64,000 nucleotides of DNA, from contig NW_022204507.1 of NCBI RefSeq assembly GCF_008831285.2, positions 5,848,174 through 5,912,173 on the forward strand, given 5' to 3'. Position numbers and translations under genes: made by a program. Positions 47,569-57,625 of the stretch are shown here, piece after piece. The notes below the pieces were generated by a model that ran no database searches, was not told the origin of the DNA, and saw nothing but the letters and a program-made list of their open reading frames with translations. The stretch comes from Nymphaea colorata. Lineage: Eukaryota > Streptophyta > Magnoliopsida > Nymphaeales > Nymphaeaceae. How positions within the stretch are numbered: position 1 is the stretch's first letter; the number at the start of each line of letters is the position of its first letter.

Positions 47569-48064
47569 TGTTATATCTCTCTAATGAACAAAATAAGGGT
47601 TTCAACTGGCAACATATCCGAAAAGAATAAAAGGAAGAAAAAAAGCACACAATGTTTAAGGTCGTTCAATTTAAACACCCTGTGTCTACCATCAAACAAG
47701 TGAGGAGTCTTCTCTCTCTCTCTCTCTCTCTATTTATCTTTCCTTCACTATTTTGGAAGCACACAGTACAAGCCTGAATTGTGGCCTTTTATATGCAAGG
47801 CTTTACATCAGATTAGTTCTTAGCCGATATTTAAAAGTAATGATGGGGTGGGGATAAACAAAAGCAGTACCAAATGTCTTCCTAGTTATCCATTTCTATA
47901 TTCATCCTTTGCCTAAAGGAAAGACTTCAAGCTGAAGCAATCCACCAACCATATTTGGTTAACTACTTAATCTTTTCATCTTTTCCAACTTTCTCTAGCT
48001 TCCACCAACCTAACACACAGCTCCTTCACCAGCCTTTTCATTCTTGTGCAAGCCAACCTCAACA
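47569..48064 (-). repeat. 5' LTR (minus-strand element) of copia element 2
   Basis: Partner of 43,221-43,722. In plus orientation it runs TGTTATATC to CCTCAACA. A CT microsatellite occupies 47,708-47,732. Flanking pentamers are ACTAA (left of 43,221) and ATTAA (right of 48,064), a possible target duplication with one mutation. Confidence 0.8.
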
Positions 48065-48370
48065 ATTAATAATGCCTTTTTACATAGATGGTGTCAACAT
48101 GATGCAACCACTTATGTATATTGATCTGATACTACCACAATCTTATGTAAAATTAACAAAGACTTAATATGGCCTAAGGCAATTATTTCTAGAATGGTTT
48201 TGGCAGACTCAAAGGCTATTTACTCAGCCATGGTTTTTAAGTGTAGTTTTAATTTATTTTATTTATTTTTCCTAAAAAGGCAAGAATTACTAGGATTAAT
48301 TTATGTGGATAATATCATAGTTACAAGTAGCAAAAAGAAGATTGTACCTAATCTTCCTTCCTTTTGAAGT
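48065..48370 (+). pseudogene. Copia RT fragment, probably the right part of the older plus-strand copia
   Basis: The plus strand reads YVKLTKT, a stop, then YGLRQLFLEWFWQTQRLF, and further on GLIYVDNIIVTSSKK, where the RT catalytic YVDD is YVDN. The fragment lies immediately after the inserted minus-strand element. It fits as the continuation of the copia whose gag and linker lie at 41,480-42,830. No 3' LTR for it was found. Confidence 0.65.
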
Positions 48371-50074
48371 TATACATTGAGATGTTTTGGGGCTGTCATG
48401 GGTGATTAGTAGGGATAAATACTGCTACTATGTCTCATTCATGGATGGGTACTCAAAGTATACATGGATATACTTACTTGCTTACAAATCTGATGATGAG
48501 CATGCTTTCAAGATTTTTAAAAACAAAATTGAAAAGTTATTTGATGCAAAAATCAAATATTTTCATACTAATGATGGAGCAGAATATGCTGTAATCAATA
48601 ATTTTTTTCAAGACTATGGTACAGAGTGACACATTTATAGAGTGACACATTTCTTGCCCACATACCCACAAACAAAATGGAACAGCTGAAAGAAAGCACA
48701 AGACTACAGTGGAAAAAGGGCTTACCTTGCTTAAACATAGTGGTGTTCCTAAGGAGTTTTGGGCTTACGCATTTTCTATAGTAATTTTCCAGGATATTCC
48801 AACTTTCACAAAGGCTATTTATTCCTCAACCAAGGAACCTCCAAAATCATCATTAGTAGAAGTGTCATTTTCAATGAGACAAGACATGGTCTCTAGTTCC
48901 ACTAGATCCGTCATATGCAATCATCAGATCCAAACGGGTTTTTAAACTCGAACGTAAATTAGACGGGACTCTTGAACGGTACAAAGCAAGACTGATGGCC
49001 AAAGGATTTGATCAAATTGAGGGTATAGATTATTTTGAAACATTCAATCCGGTTGTGAAGTCTGTCATTGTGTGCACAGTACTTTCCCTTGCTCATCATT
49101 TAATTGGACAGTGGGGCAACTTGATGTGACAACACCTTTCTCCATGGAAACTTAAATGAAGTTGTTTATATGCCCCAACCACCTGGTTTACATGGCCCAG
49201 CTTGCCCACACTATGTTTATAAACTCTAGAAGCCCCTTTATGGACTCAAACAGGCTCCAAGTGCATGGTATCAATGATTATGTCAAACCTTGACTCAACA
49301 AGGATTTTCTCTATCACAGACAAATATATGATTATTTACGCTCCACATATGAGGACTTCATCTTACACTCCCATGTCTATATGGCATTAGCTTGCTAAGG
49401 TTGACACACCTTTTTCTGATCCCACTCTCTATAGGCAGAGCGATGGCAATCTTCATTATTTAACTATAACTCGGCTGGATCCCACTCTCTAAGTTACGAT
49501 TGATCATTGGACTGCGGAATGGATCCTAAGATATGTTAAAGGTACTATCCAATATGGTCTTCTTACTAGACCTAGTACCAATCTTCAACTCCATGTGTAC
49601 GGTGATGCAGACTGGGCAGGGCACCCAGATGATAGAAAATCAGGAGTGTTTGCTGTATATCTAGGCCCAAGTCTTGCTTATTGGAGTTTGAAGAAATAAA
49701 TAAATGGCGGTTGCACGCTCATCCCCTGAAGCTGAATTTAGATCAGTTGCTAATACGGCTGCAGAATTACTATGGATTCAACATCTTTTATGTGATTTGG
49801 GAACCAAAATATCCAACAGCCCAATTATTTGGTGCGATAATATTAGTGCTACATACATGACCGCCAATCCAGTTTTGCATCAGAAAAGCAAGCACATCGA
49901 ACTTAATGTCTATTTTGTCAGTGATCTTGTTGCTAAGAATGAATTCCTTGTCCAACGTCTACCATCATCGCACCAGTTAGCAGATCTCACAACTAAAGCT
50001 TTAAACAATGATGAGTTCCTTCATGGCAGATAAGAACTCAATGCTCATTTTAGACCATTGAATTTGAGGGGGGA
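48371..50074 (+). pseudogene. Ty1/copia fragment 3: integrase, RT part, RNase H
   Basis: Integrase starts abruptly near 48,372 with DVLGLSWVISRDKYCYYVSF, then NDGAEYA and THKQNGTAERKHKTT-like sequence. RT follows at 48,935-49,330 (VFKLERKLDGTLERYKARLM, GIDYFETFNPVVKS), but the YVDD palm region is deleted. RNase H is at 49,590-50,030 (HVYGDADWAGHPDDRKS, SSPEAEFRSVANTAAELLW, QKSKHIELNVYFV). The polypurine-like TTGAGGGGGGA ends it at 50,065-50,074. It has no gag or 5' LTR. Confidence 0.82.
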
Positions 50075-50457
50075 TCTTAGAGATCCAGATCCAATCCAGA
50101 CAAGATCCAGATCTAGTAATGAAGGAAGTTTCAACTTAATAACTAACAGAATATTCCAGAATAAAGAGATATGCACAACCAAAAAAAATCGAGGCTGACA
50201 ACTCAGCCACATCTTGAGAAAGATACTGCCACAGATATTGTTTGAATGGATAAGGAAACAAATCATCTCCTTTGTCATCAGATCCAAAACTAAAGGGGAG
50301 AAAAACTCCCTTAATCAAGCGATTGTAATCTCTATACAAAATGATGAGTATTGAGGGTGGTACCATGGATTTAGGAGGGTGCTCTCCGTACGACATTGAA
50401 GTGCCTTCTCTTTCTCTCACTACTTTATTCTCTCTCTTGCTCCAAACTTCTTCAGTC
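50075..50457 (+). repeat. 3' LTR of copia fragment 3 (boundaries approximate)
   Basis: Begins TCTTAGAGATCC right after the polypurine tract and ends near CTTCTTCAGTCA, before unrelated AT-rich sequence. Its partner is not in the window, so both ends are estimates. Confidence 0.55.
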
Positions 50458-50719
50458 ATTTACTATGATGTTTGTCATATACATATAATCTATTAGGACC
50501 ATTTCAGAGATGGACTCATTTAAATTCTCCAACCTATACATCATTTGGGGTTCCCAAAAACAAATTGAATGTCATTCTACATTTTGGTTTGTGATTTGAA
50601 GTTACAACAGGTTCTTGATTTGACCTCTCTTCTCTTTCTCTCATTTCTCCAAACCAGTGTTGTACAGATTGGTTTATGAACAGAATCGGCAGGGATGAGG
50701 ATGATTCCCCCAATTATCT

Positions 50720-50973
50720 GTGTGAATCCTATCGGAAAGGAAAATCAGCAAGCTAATATATCGGAGAGGAAAATCAGCAAGCTAATTTTCAGGAAAGATA
50801 AAATCAAGAAAATCTCTCCTTTTACACAGGATTGTTGATCTTCCAATCCCAAGATTTTTGGATCTGCACATATCTGTAAACTTTTATAAATACTCAAATG
50901 TATGTGGAATGGAAAAACCTTTTGGCTCATTTATCTTCCTCGTCTCTCTCTTTTCCTCACGCTTTCCTTCTCA
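50720..50973 (+). repeat. 5' LTR of copia fragment 4 (left end uncertain)
   Basis: Ends CTTTCCTTCTCA directly against a perfect primer-binding site. It contains a TATA-like stretch (TTTTATAAATACTC, about 50,881-50,895) and an internal 29-bp tandem duplication (50,731-50,759 and 50,760-50,788, unit ATCGGAAAGGAAAATCAGC...). The left boundary is a guess because no partner LTR is present. Confidence 0.65.
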
Positions 50974-50985
50974 TGGTATCAGAGC
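50974..50985 (+). other. Primer-binding site of copia fragment 4
   Basis: TGGTATCAGAGC, exact match to the canonical plant initiator-tRNA-Met primer site. Confidence 0.9.
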
Positions 50986-52497
50986 TCAGTTTGCGTTGTA
51001 ACGAGAGTGGGAAGCAGAAAAACAGAGGAAGCCGACAAGAAGCTACTGCGACAAAATCTCCTGACGCTGTTTCTCTGGGAGGATTCATCTATCGAGCCAT
51101 AGGTCTCTGGAATCGTCTATGTCTCAAGGATCTTTGAGAAATTTTTCAGAATTTTTTAGACCATCGTTGAAAGAAATGGAATTTTGAAGCACTGCTACTC
51201 TTAGGCAGACACCATTTCCATTTCTTCCTTCCAAGAGAAACTTTGAGCAATTTTGGGGCTTCCCAGTTCTTTTCCACTGCTGATCGATCCCGCAAGGTTG
51301 ATCCAAGGACGGTGATGCTTTGGCTCCCTCATTTTTAAGCATCTACCAATCAGAAGTCTGGTTTCCCCCTTTTCTGGCGATACTTGAGAGTTTTTGGTGC
51401 AAAATCAGTACTGGATAATGTCAAATCATGTGGAAACCCATCCTGGAAGATAGAGATGAAATTTCAAACAAATGGAGGGGTAGAACACCAGATTTGGGCC
51501 ATGGACGATGGAGAAATTGATCACAAAAGATTTCCGTGTTTTTCTTCATTTTTCGGCAGTGGAAGGAGATTTCCGATGAAAATGAGAATCCCGGTAGAAT
51601 ATTCCTACTAGATTCGCCATGTTCTTCTATCCTCAGTGAGTCTTCGATCACTGTGTCCCTCAGTGATGTGCTTCACCTGTATTCGCGTGTCTCGCCGCAC
51701 TTCATGCAACCGTTCATTTGAACTTGGCAAATCTTACGGTGTGCCTGCATGTCGCGCAACGAGTCCCCCATTTAAGCAAGTATGATGCTTTCGAATTGCT
51801 GGCAATACTGGTTATAAGATGTGATTCTCATAAAACGAAACGGCACGACAGGAAGGAACATCGGCAAACAATGTAAAGGTCAGTGCTGCTTTGTCACAAC
51901 TTACCGAAGAACAAGTCAGTCAATTGGCATCTTGGTTGAATGTTGATACTTCACGGCTAGTGCAAATCTAGCAGGTAAACAAACATCTACAACTCATTTT
52001 CCTTGGTTGTTGACACCAAAGCCTCAGACCACATGACACCTCATTTCCATTTACTTTCTAATATCAAAACTCTACCAAAAAATCAGTGATCAACCTACCA
52101 AATGACATCAAACACTAGTCTCTATTACTAGAACAGTTTATCTTTCAGCTTACTGATGTCCTATATATTTCTGATTTTAAATACAATTTACTGTTAGTTC
52201 CAAAGCCTACCACGACCATTAATTGTGTTGTCGTCTTTTTATCAACCTGTTGTGCTTTCCAGGACCCTTTGTCGAGGAAGCTGATTGGAGTAGGTAAGTT
52301 AAGCGATGGACTTTACCATCTTCTTCTTCTGTCTACTTCACATGCTTTGCTTGCTTCCCCTAGTAACAAGACAGCTCATATATGGCATATGAGACTTGAA
52401 CATCATTCATTCGATGAGACTTTTTCGTTGAATGAAACATTTTTATTTCCAAGCCTGATCCTCCTTGTGATGCGTGTCTTAGAGCTAAGTTCACTCG
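50986..52497 (+). pseudogene. Ty1/copia fragment 4: leader, gag remnant, GAG-pre-integrase, cut by the gap
   Basis: After the primer site there is about 0.85 kb of leader or gag without clear motifs. At 51,870-51,960 gag-like VSAALSQLTEEQVSQLASWL appears, then a ruined protease region. At 52,262-52,497 the GAG-pre-integrase domain is readable: SRKLIGVGKLSDGLYHL, AHIWHMRLEHHSFD and CDACLRAKFTR, the latter being the integrase zinc Cys pair. The sequence stops at the N gap in mid-domain. The rest of the element is not found to the right of the gap. Confidence 0.8.
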
Positions 52498-52597
52498 NNN
52501 NNNNNNNNNNNNNNNNNNNNNNNNNNNNNNNNNNNNNNNNNNNNNNNNNNNNNNNNNNNNNNNNNNNNNNNNNNNNNNNNNNNNNNNNNNNNNNNNN
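52498..52597. other. Assembly gap, 100 N
   Basis: Exactly 100 N bases, a conventional scaffolding gap of unknown true size. A copia element ends in mid-domain on its left. An FAR1/MULE transposase begins in mid-domain on its right. Confidence 0.99.
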
Positions 52598-54340
52598 GAG
52601 AGAAATGCACAGGGCATGGTCGTGCAAAAGTCATATGTCTGTCCGAAACAAAGATGGAAGAGATCAGTAACATGTTTAACCACACAAGATTGATACAGGT
52701 GTGGTTTGCTGCCAATTTGGAGTTGGGAAGGCATCTGAATGAAAAATATTGTACTCACAACCATCCATTGGCTCCTCTCGATAAGCCATATGTTGAGGTT
52801 GCATTAGGAAATGTCATCGTCGCATGCCAAAATAAGCGAGCTGGTTGATAGTGTAGGTATACCACCAAGGCATATGATTTGTTGTCAAAGTAGAAGATGG
52901 TTGTGAGAATGTTCCATTCAAACATATGGATCATAGAATCCACCTGAGGAGGAAGAGGACAAAATCGATTAAAGAAGGAAAAATTATGGCATTGTTCGAG
53001 TCCATTCAGAAAGTTTAAGCAAAGACACCGTTCTCTACAACACCATTGAGTGTATGAGGATGGTTAGGATAAAAATATCTTTTGGGCAGATTTGAGATCT
53101 AGGTTAGATTATGGATGCTTCAGCGATGTACTTATTTTTGACACAACAATGAAGGTCAAAACCTATGGGTGGCAGTTTGCTCAGTTTGTGGGGGTGAACC
53201 ATCACTGTAGTAGTTGCATTTTGGCTGTGCATTCTGCTTTGATCAGACTACTGAGACATTTGAGTGCTTTTCAAAGTATTTATGAGGCCATGAATGCGAA
53301 CCACCCAAAGTTGTACTGACGGATTGTGACAGTGCAATAGCAGCTGTAGTGTCCCTCGTATGGCCAGAAGCCACCATCATTTGTGTTTGTGGCATATATC
53401 CAAAGCACGGCGAAGAATATAGGGCATATAAAGAAACAAAAACTGGTTTTAAGGAGTGTTTTGTAAATTGTGTCCATAAGTGCAAAGATGGTGAGATGTT
53501 TGAATGTATGTGGACAGAAATTACTGATGCACATAACCTACAAAAAAATACATGGCTTCAAAAATTGTATAAGGACAAAGAAAAGTGGACGTTGGCATAT
53601 GAAAGACAATACTTTTGTGTAGGCAGATTAGCACACAGAGAGTAGAGAGCATGCACGTTGCATTGAAAAAGAGATTGTACTCTTGCTTACAAATATGTCG
53701 TTTCAAGGAACACTATAATATTTTTTTTGGATGGTCTTAGAGACCATGAGCTTGAAGATGACATCAAAGCATTTTTTGTTGCCCTCAATGATTGGGTATG
53801 AACATCCTTGAGCAAGTTGCAATGCTGTACAACTAAATTTGCCTTTGAGTTGTTTAAGGAAGAACCATTCAAGCGACTAACTGTGACATAGAATTACATG
53901 AACAACAATCTAGTTGCCATACTCTAAAGACTCTCGATCGAGAGAACATTTGGGAATTGCCAGAGAGATACATTCTACGTAGATAGACAAAAAATGTAAA
54001 GATTGAATTAATGAAATTTCTTACGAAATTCCTTCGTGTGGATGGTCAACAGTCCTGTAGCCTGTCCCGTTACCAGCATCTATGCAGGATACTAACGTAT
54101 GTTGCAGACCTGGTAGCAAGAAACAACCAGACTTATGAATACATGATGCAGTTGGCAAACATAGATATGGGGAACGTTTCAAATCTATGTTGTGATACCA
54201 TAGTGATAATGAAAAGTCAGCCAGAAGCTGGAGGTCCCATCACCCTAGACCCCTCGAAGAGAAGTGCCATGGTTTTGCTAATATGGTATTCGATAATGGA
54301 GGGGTGAAGATTGTCAATGTCAGGGCACTAGTCTAGCGGT
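52598..54340 (+). pseudogene. FAR1/MULE-type transposase, second copy, frameshifted
   Basis: Bases 52,598-53,350 repeat window 1-766 in inverted orientation with about 12 small deletions and a few substitutions. FAR1 DNA-binding domain: YVCPKQRWKR region, then ANLELGRHLNEKYCTHNHPL (near 52,710-52,775). Transposase core: SRLDYGCFSDVLIFDTT and FVGVNHH (53,090-53,215). Beyond the shared part the DDE domain continues: WPEATIICVCGIY, then FKECFVNCVHKCKDGEMFEC and NTWLQKLYKDKEKWTLAYER (53,349-53,640). A decayed C-terminal part includes SRYQHLCRILTYVADLVARN (54,060-54,120). FAR1-type MULE transposases are the ancestors of plant FHY3/FAR1 light-signalling factors. Here the context (C48 and plant mobile domain relics, repeats) argues for a transposon. 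Confidence 0.85.
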
Positions 54341-56080
54341 CACTACTTTTAAAAGGAAACCAGATAGGAGTTTGCATAGGACAAAAAGCGCACTGGAGAA
54401 ATGAGGTAGGATTAGGAAAATCAATCAAGAAAATCATCCTCAATAAGTTGATTATATTTCGTATACAAATGGTGCAGTTGAGACCTGCATGCAGTCCACA
54501 TGTATGCAAGATGTATATGATCGCAGTCGTTTTATGAAACTCCTAGTAAGTTTATTATATTATACATATACATATGTTTGAACTTTAAGCACATTTTGAT
54601 AATTAATTATGTGTAATTGTTACAGTGCTGAATGGAATCAATTCGTTAGTCACAACAGTAGTCAGCGCTCTCAATGTATCATACATTAAATGATTTTGTA
54701 ACAGCTTTTGAAACAGAGACACAATAATGCAATAACTACACACAAACCTGGTGCAAGAATGGATACAAGAGAATAAGATAACAATGCGTCTGCCAACAAG
54801 AACATAAAAGAACAAAGAAGAATTATACAATGACATAAAGGGTCGTGCAAATAAATTAATGTAACGAAACAATGAGATAACAGCAAGTCTACACTAACGA
54901 GAGAACATGACAACGACAGAAAGGTCTTGAATGAATATGTGAGAATGAGATAATAATGTGTCTGCCTAAAGATGATAAGTAAACAGAGACAAATTAATTC
55001 TATAACGCAACTATGGGATTCATTTATGATTGCTTATCTCACACACATACGACAAGAAGGGCCAATGCAAATGAGATAACAATGGTATGCGAAATGTTTA
55101 TGGACACCAAAAATTCAAATAAATTGACATAACAAAACAATAAGATAACAACAAGTATAGATTAACGAAAAAATGTGATAACAAAAGGAACGGTCTGAAC
55201 GGATACGAAAGAATGAGATAACAAAGCCATTGCCTAAAGAACACGATAATGACGAGTCTACCATTGAGGGAAAAACATGCGATATGTACTATCGGCTTTT
55301 GTTTTAACACCCATTCGGCTGCTTTTAATGAAGCTGTCAATTATTGCAGCAGCATTAAATGAACGCAGTCAATAACACACAACACACAATGTCTGAACAA
55401 CATTCCTCCCTCCGCTCTATCTCAATGACATAAAAAATGGAAACATACCATTGCGGTATGTATTGTCACATGTGGGTGCATTAAATGTGGCATCATGGAA
55501 ACAATTTGGATTATATTCACAAATACTTCGACATTGTATGGACTGCAAAAGTACACAACATGAATGAGATAACAATGGAAGGTGATAAGTTATTGATGAG
55601 ACAAATTAATGTGATAACAACAAGAAGGGCCTAAATGAATATGAGAGAATGAGATAACAGCACGTCTGCAGGATTTGTCATACGATTGGTTATCTCACAT
55701 GCACATGAAAGGAAGAGCCATGTGAATGAGATAACACTGGAATGCAAGATGTATACAGACACAAAGAATGTGACAAATTAACGTAATGAAACAATGAGGC
55801 AATGAATGTACAATAATGATAGATTGTGATAATGACGACGGCTCGAAACAGTTATGAGAGAATGAGATAACAGCATGTCTATTTAAAGATGATAAGTAAA
55901 CAAAGACAAATGTGATAAGCGTGTTTATATGATTGCTGCGTTTACAAATGCAATAAGTGTGTTTATATGATTGCTGCATTTACAAATGTGATAAGCACAT
56001 TTACAACTATGTTAATTAAAAGAAATGGTTGTGACACAAAAATTGACATAAATGTTTACAATGACAATATTATTCAAATT
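54341..56080. repeat. GATAA-rich dispersed repeats of the MULE interior
   Basis: Irregular repetition of blocks such as GAGAATGAGATAACAA, GTCTGCC or GTCTATT then TAAAGATGATAAGTAAAC, GATTGCTTATCTCAC, and AACAATGGAATGC-like words. Occurrences lie near 54,760, 54,950, 55,060, 55,205, 55,640, 55,730 and 55,860, with relatives again near 57,985-58,100. Two near-identical 43-44-bp units lie at about 55,915-55,990 (GTGATAAGCGTGTTTATATG...). No coding potential recognised. Confidence 0.65.
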
Positions 56081-56084
56081 TCAG

Positions 56085-56560
56085 AATGTCTACTTATTTG
56101 AAGCAAGTTTCTAATAGATCTTCTAATGCTATTTGTAACATCAGCTTGGGTGAGGCTAGGTTTATTTTTTAATGTTATCTCCTTTATAAATTTCATCACG
56201 AACACACCATAGTTATAGATGTTTCTGGTTGTGGACATTTTACTAGTAAAAATTTGTATTCCTCCGACATTTGGATGCCGAAGACATGTTTGAGGCAATT
56301 TTCTTCAAAAAAGCCAAAACTTATTAAGGAAATAAAAAGAAGTAATCTTAAAAATCTGTAGAGGGTAAACTGCATACCAGTCTGTAGAGGTATTCTGGAA
56401 TTTGGTAGTCGTCATAGCCTATGCATGAATCGTAATATCCACACTTGTTTTTTGACATTGTGAAGAACATATACACCCAATGTGCCTTCTCCACCATACA
56501 GAAGGAAATAAAACCTGAAACAAACGGGCATTAGAGAGCAACCTGATTATGGTAAAATAA
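56085..56560 (-). pseudogene. C48/Ulp1-like cysteine peptidase relic of a MULE
   Basis: The minus strand shows EKAHWVYMFFTMSKNK with the catalytic His in HW (56,478-56,483), then GYYDSCIGYDDYQIPEYL with the Asp in YYDS (56,426-56,437). After about 200 bp CPQPETS follows, with the PQ that carries the oxyanion Gln. After a frameshift comes NYGVFVMKFIKEITL, then SLTQADVTN and SIRRSIRNLLQ. The usual Asp-Cys-Gly is Asn-Tyr-Gly, so the nucleophilic Cys is lost (56,209-56,211). Ulp1-like peptidases cleave SUMO-type precursors. MULE families with such genes beside the transposase (Kaonashi/CUMULE type) are known. It lies tail-to-tail with the FAR1/MULE transposase. Confidence 0.78.
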
Positions 56561-57061
56561 TAGCAATTTAAACACATCTTCATTGTTGGTAAAACGGGCA
56601 AACTTGTGGCGTCGATGGTCAGCTTATCCTTCGCCATAGAGTTCGTCTTTCTTTCTTGCGCAAGTCAATCTTCCTTTCTGCCTCAATCTGCCATAATTTA
56701 TTCTACTTGTTATGAAAAGCTATGATGAAAAAATTGTTCCTGTTGATATGAGCTATCATCTGTTTTGGGTTGATGAAGTTAATTTATTTTCAAAAAGTAT
56801 GTAAATTGCCACGTTCTACTATAACAATAGCACTAACACTTATGTTCATGCTTGAGCAGTGATAATATTGTTCATACATGAAGTAACCATATAATTGTCA
56901 TATAGATATGTGTAAGAACAATATCTGCAATATCCATATCGTTGTCATATGTATTCATGTAAGAACTGTATTATCTTGTTGCTGATATATCCATATAATT
57001 TGTATATATGTTCATGTGTATTATCTCATCTTTGAAACATCCACATGATTGTCATACCAAT
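56561..57061. other. AT-rich MULE interior, no gene recognised
   Basis: Continues the minus-strand C48 reading frame only as fragments. At 56,840-57,050 words like GTTCATGCTTGAGCAGTGATAATATTG and ATATCCATAT foreshadow the 183-bp array to the right, as diverged outer units would. Confidence 0.4.
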
Positions 57062-57625
57062 CTTAGATAAATGACAACATAATTGGCATGTATATCCATA
57101 CCAAGCTTATGTTTATGTTTGAGCATCGATAATACTGCTCAAACATACATATACATATATGGTTTCCATATGTGGACAATCGATCAATGATAACAATGCT
57201 TATGTCATATTTCAATCATTGAAAATCATATGATCAAATTAGTTCTTAGGTAAATGACAACCTAATTGACATGTATATCCATACCAAGCTTATGTTCATG
57301 TTTGAGCATTGATAGTACTATTCAAACATATATATGCACATATGGTTTCCATATGTACATAATCGATCAATGATCACGGTGCTTATGACACATTTAGATC
57401 ATTGAAAACCTTATGTTCAAATTAGATCTTAGGTAAATGACCACGTAATTGACATGTATATTCATACCAAGCTTATGTTGCGTTTGAGCATTGATAGTAC
57501 AACTCAAACATATATATACACATATTGTTTCCATATGTGCAGATTCAATCAATGATAACGGTGCTTATGTCACATTTCAATTATTGAAAATCATATGTTC
57601 ACATTAGATCTTAGATAAATGACAA
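57062..57625. repeat. Tandem array, period 182-183 bp, three full units
   Basis: Units start at CTTAG(A/G)TAAATGACAAC: 57,062, 57,245, 57,428, with the start of a fourth at 57,610. Each holds CATACCAAGCTTATGTT, an inverted-repeat stem (GTTTGAGCA ... TGCTCAAAC in unit 1, decayed in units 2 and 3), a CATATGGTTTCCATATG palindrome, and CAATGATAACGGTGCTTATG. The length constancy (183, 183, 182) is notable. Confidence 0.85.

Noticed and set aside
50136-50459. 107-codon minus-strand frame at 50.1-50.5 kb
   Set aside because: It lies inside a copia LTR and has no domain.
54603-55340. Minus-strand hydrophobic frames at 54.6-55.3 kb as genes
   Set aside because: They are made of the repeated GATAAC/TTATCTC words and have no domain.
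57062-57625. 183-bp array as a centromeric satellite
   Set aside because: Only three units are present and they lie inside MULE-type sequence; unit length alone is not evidence.
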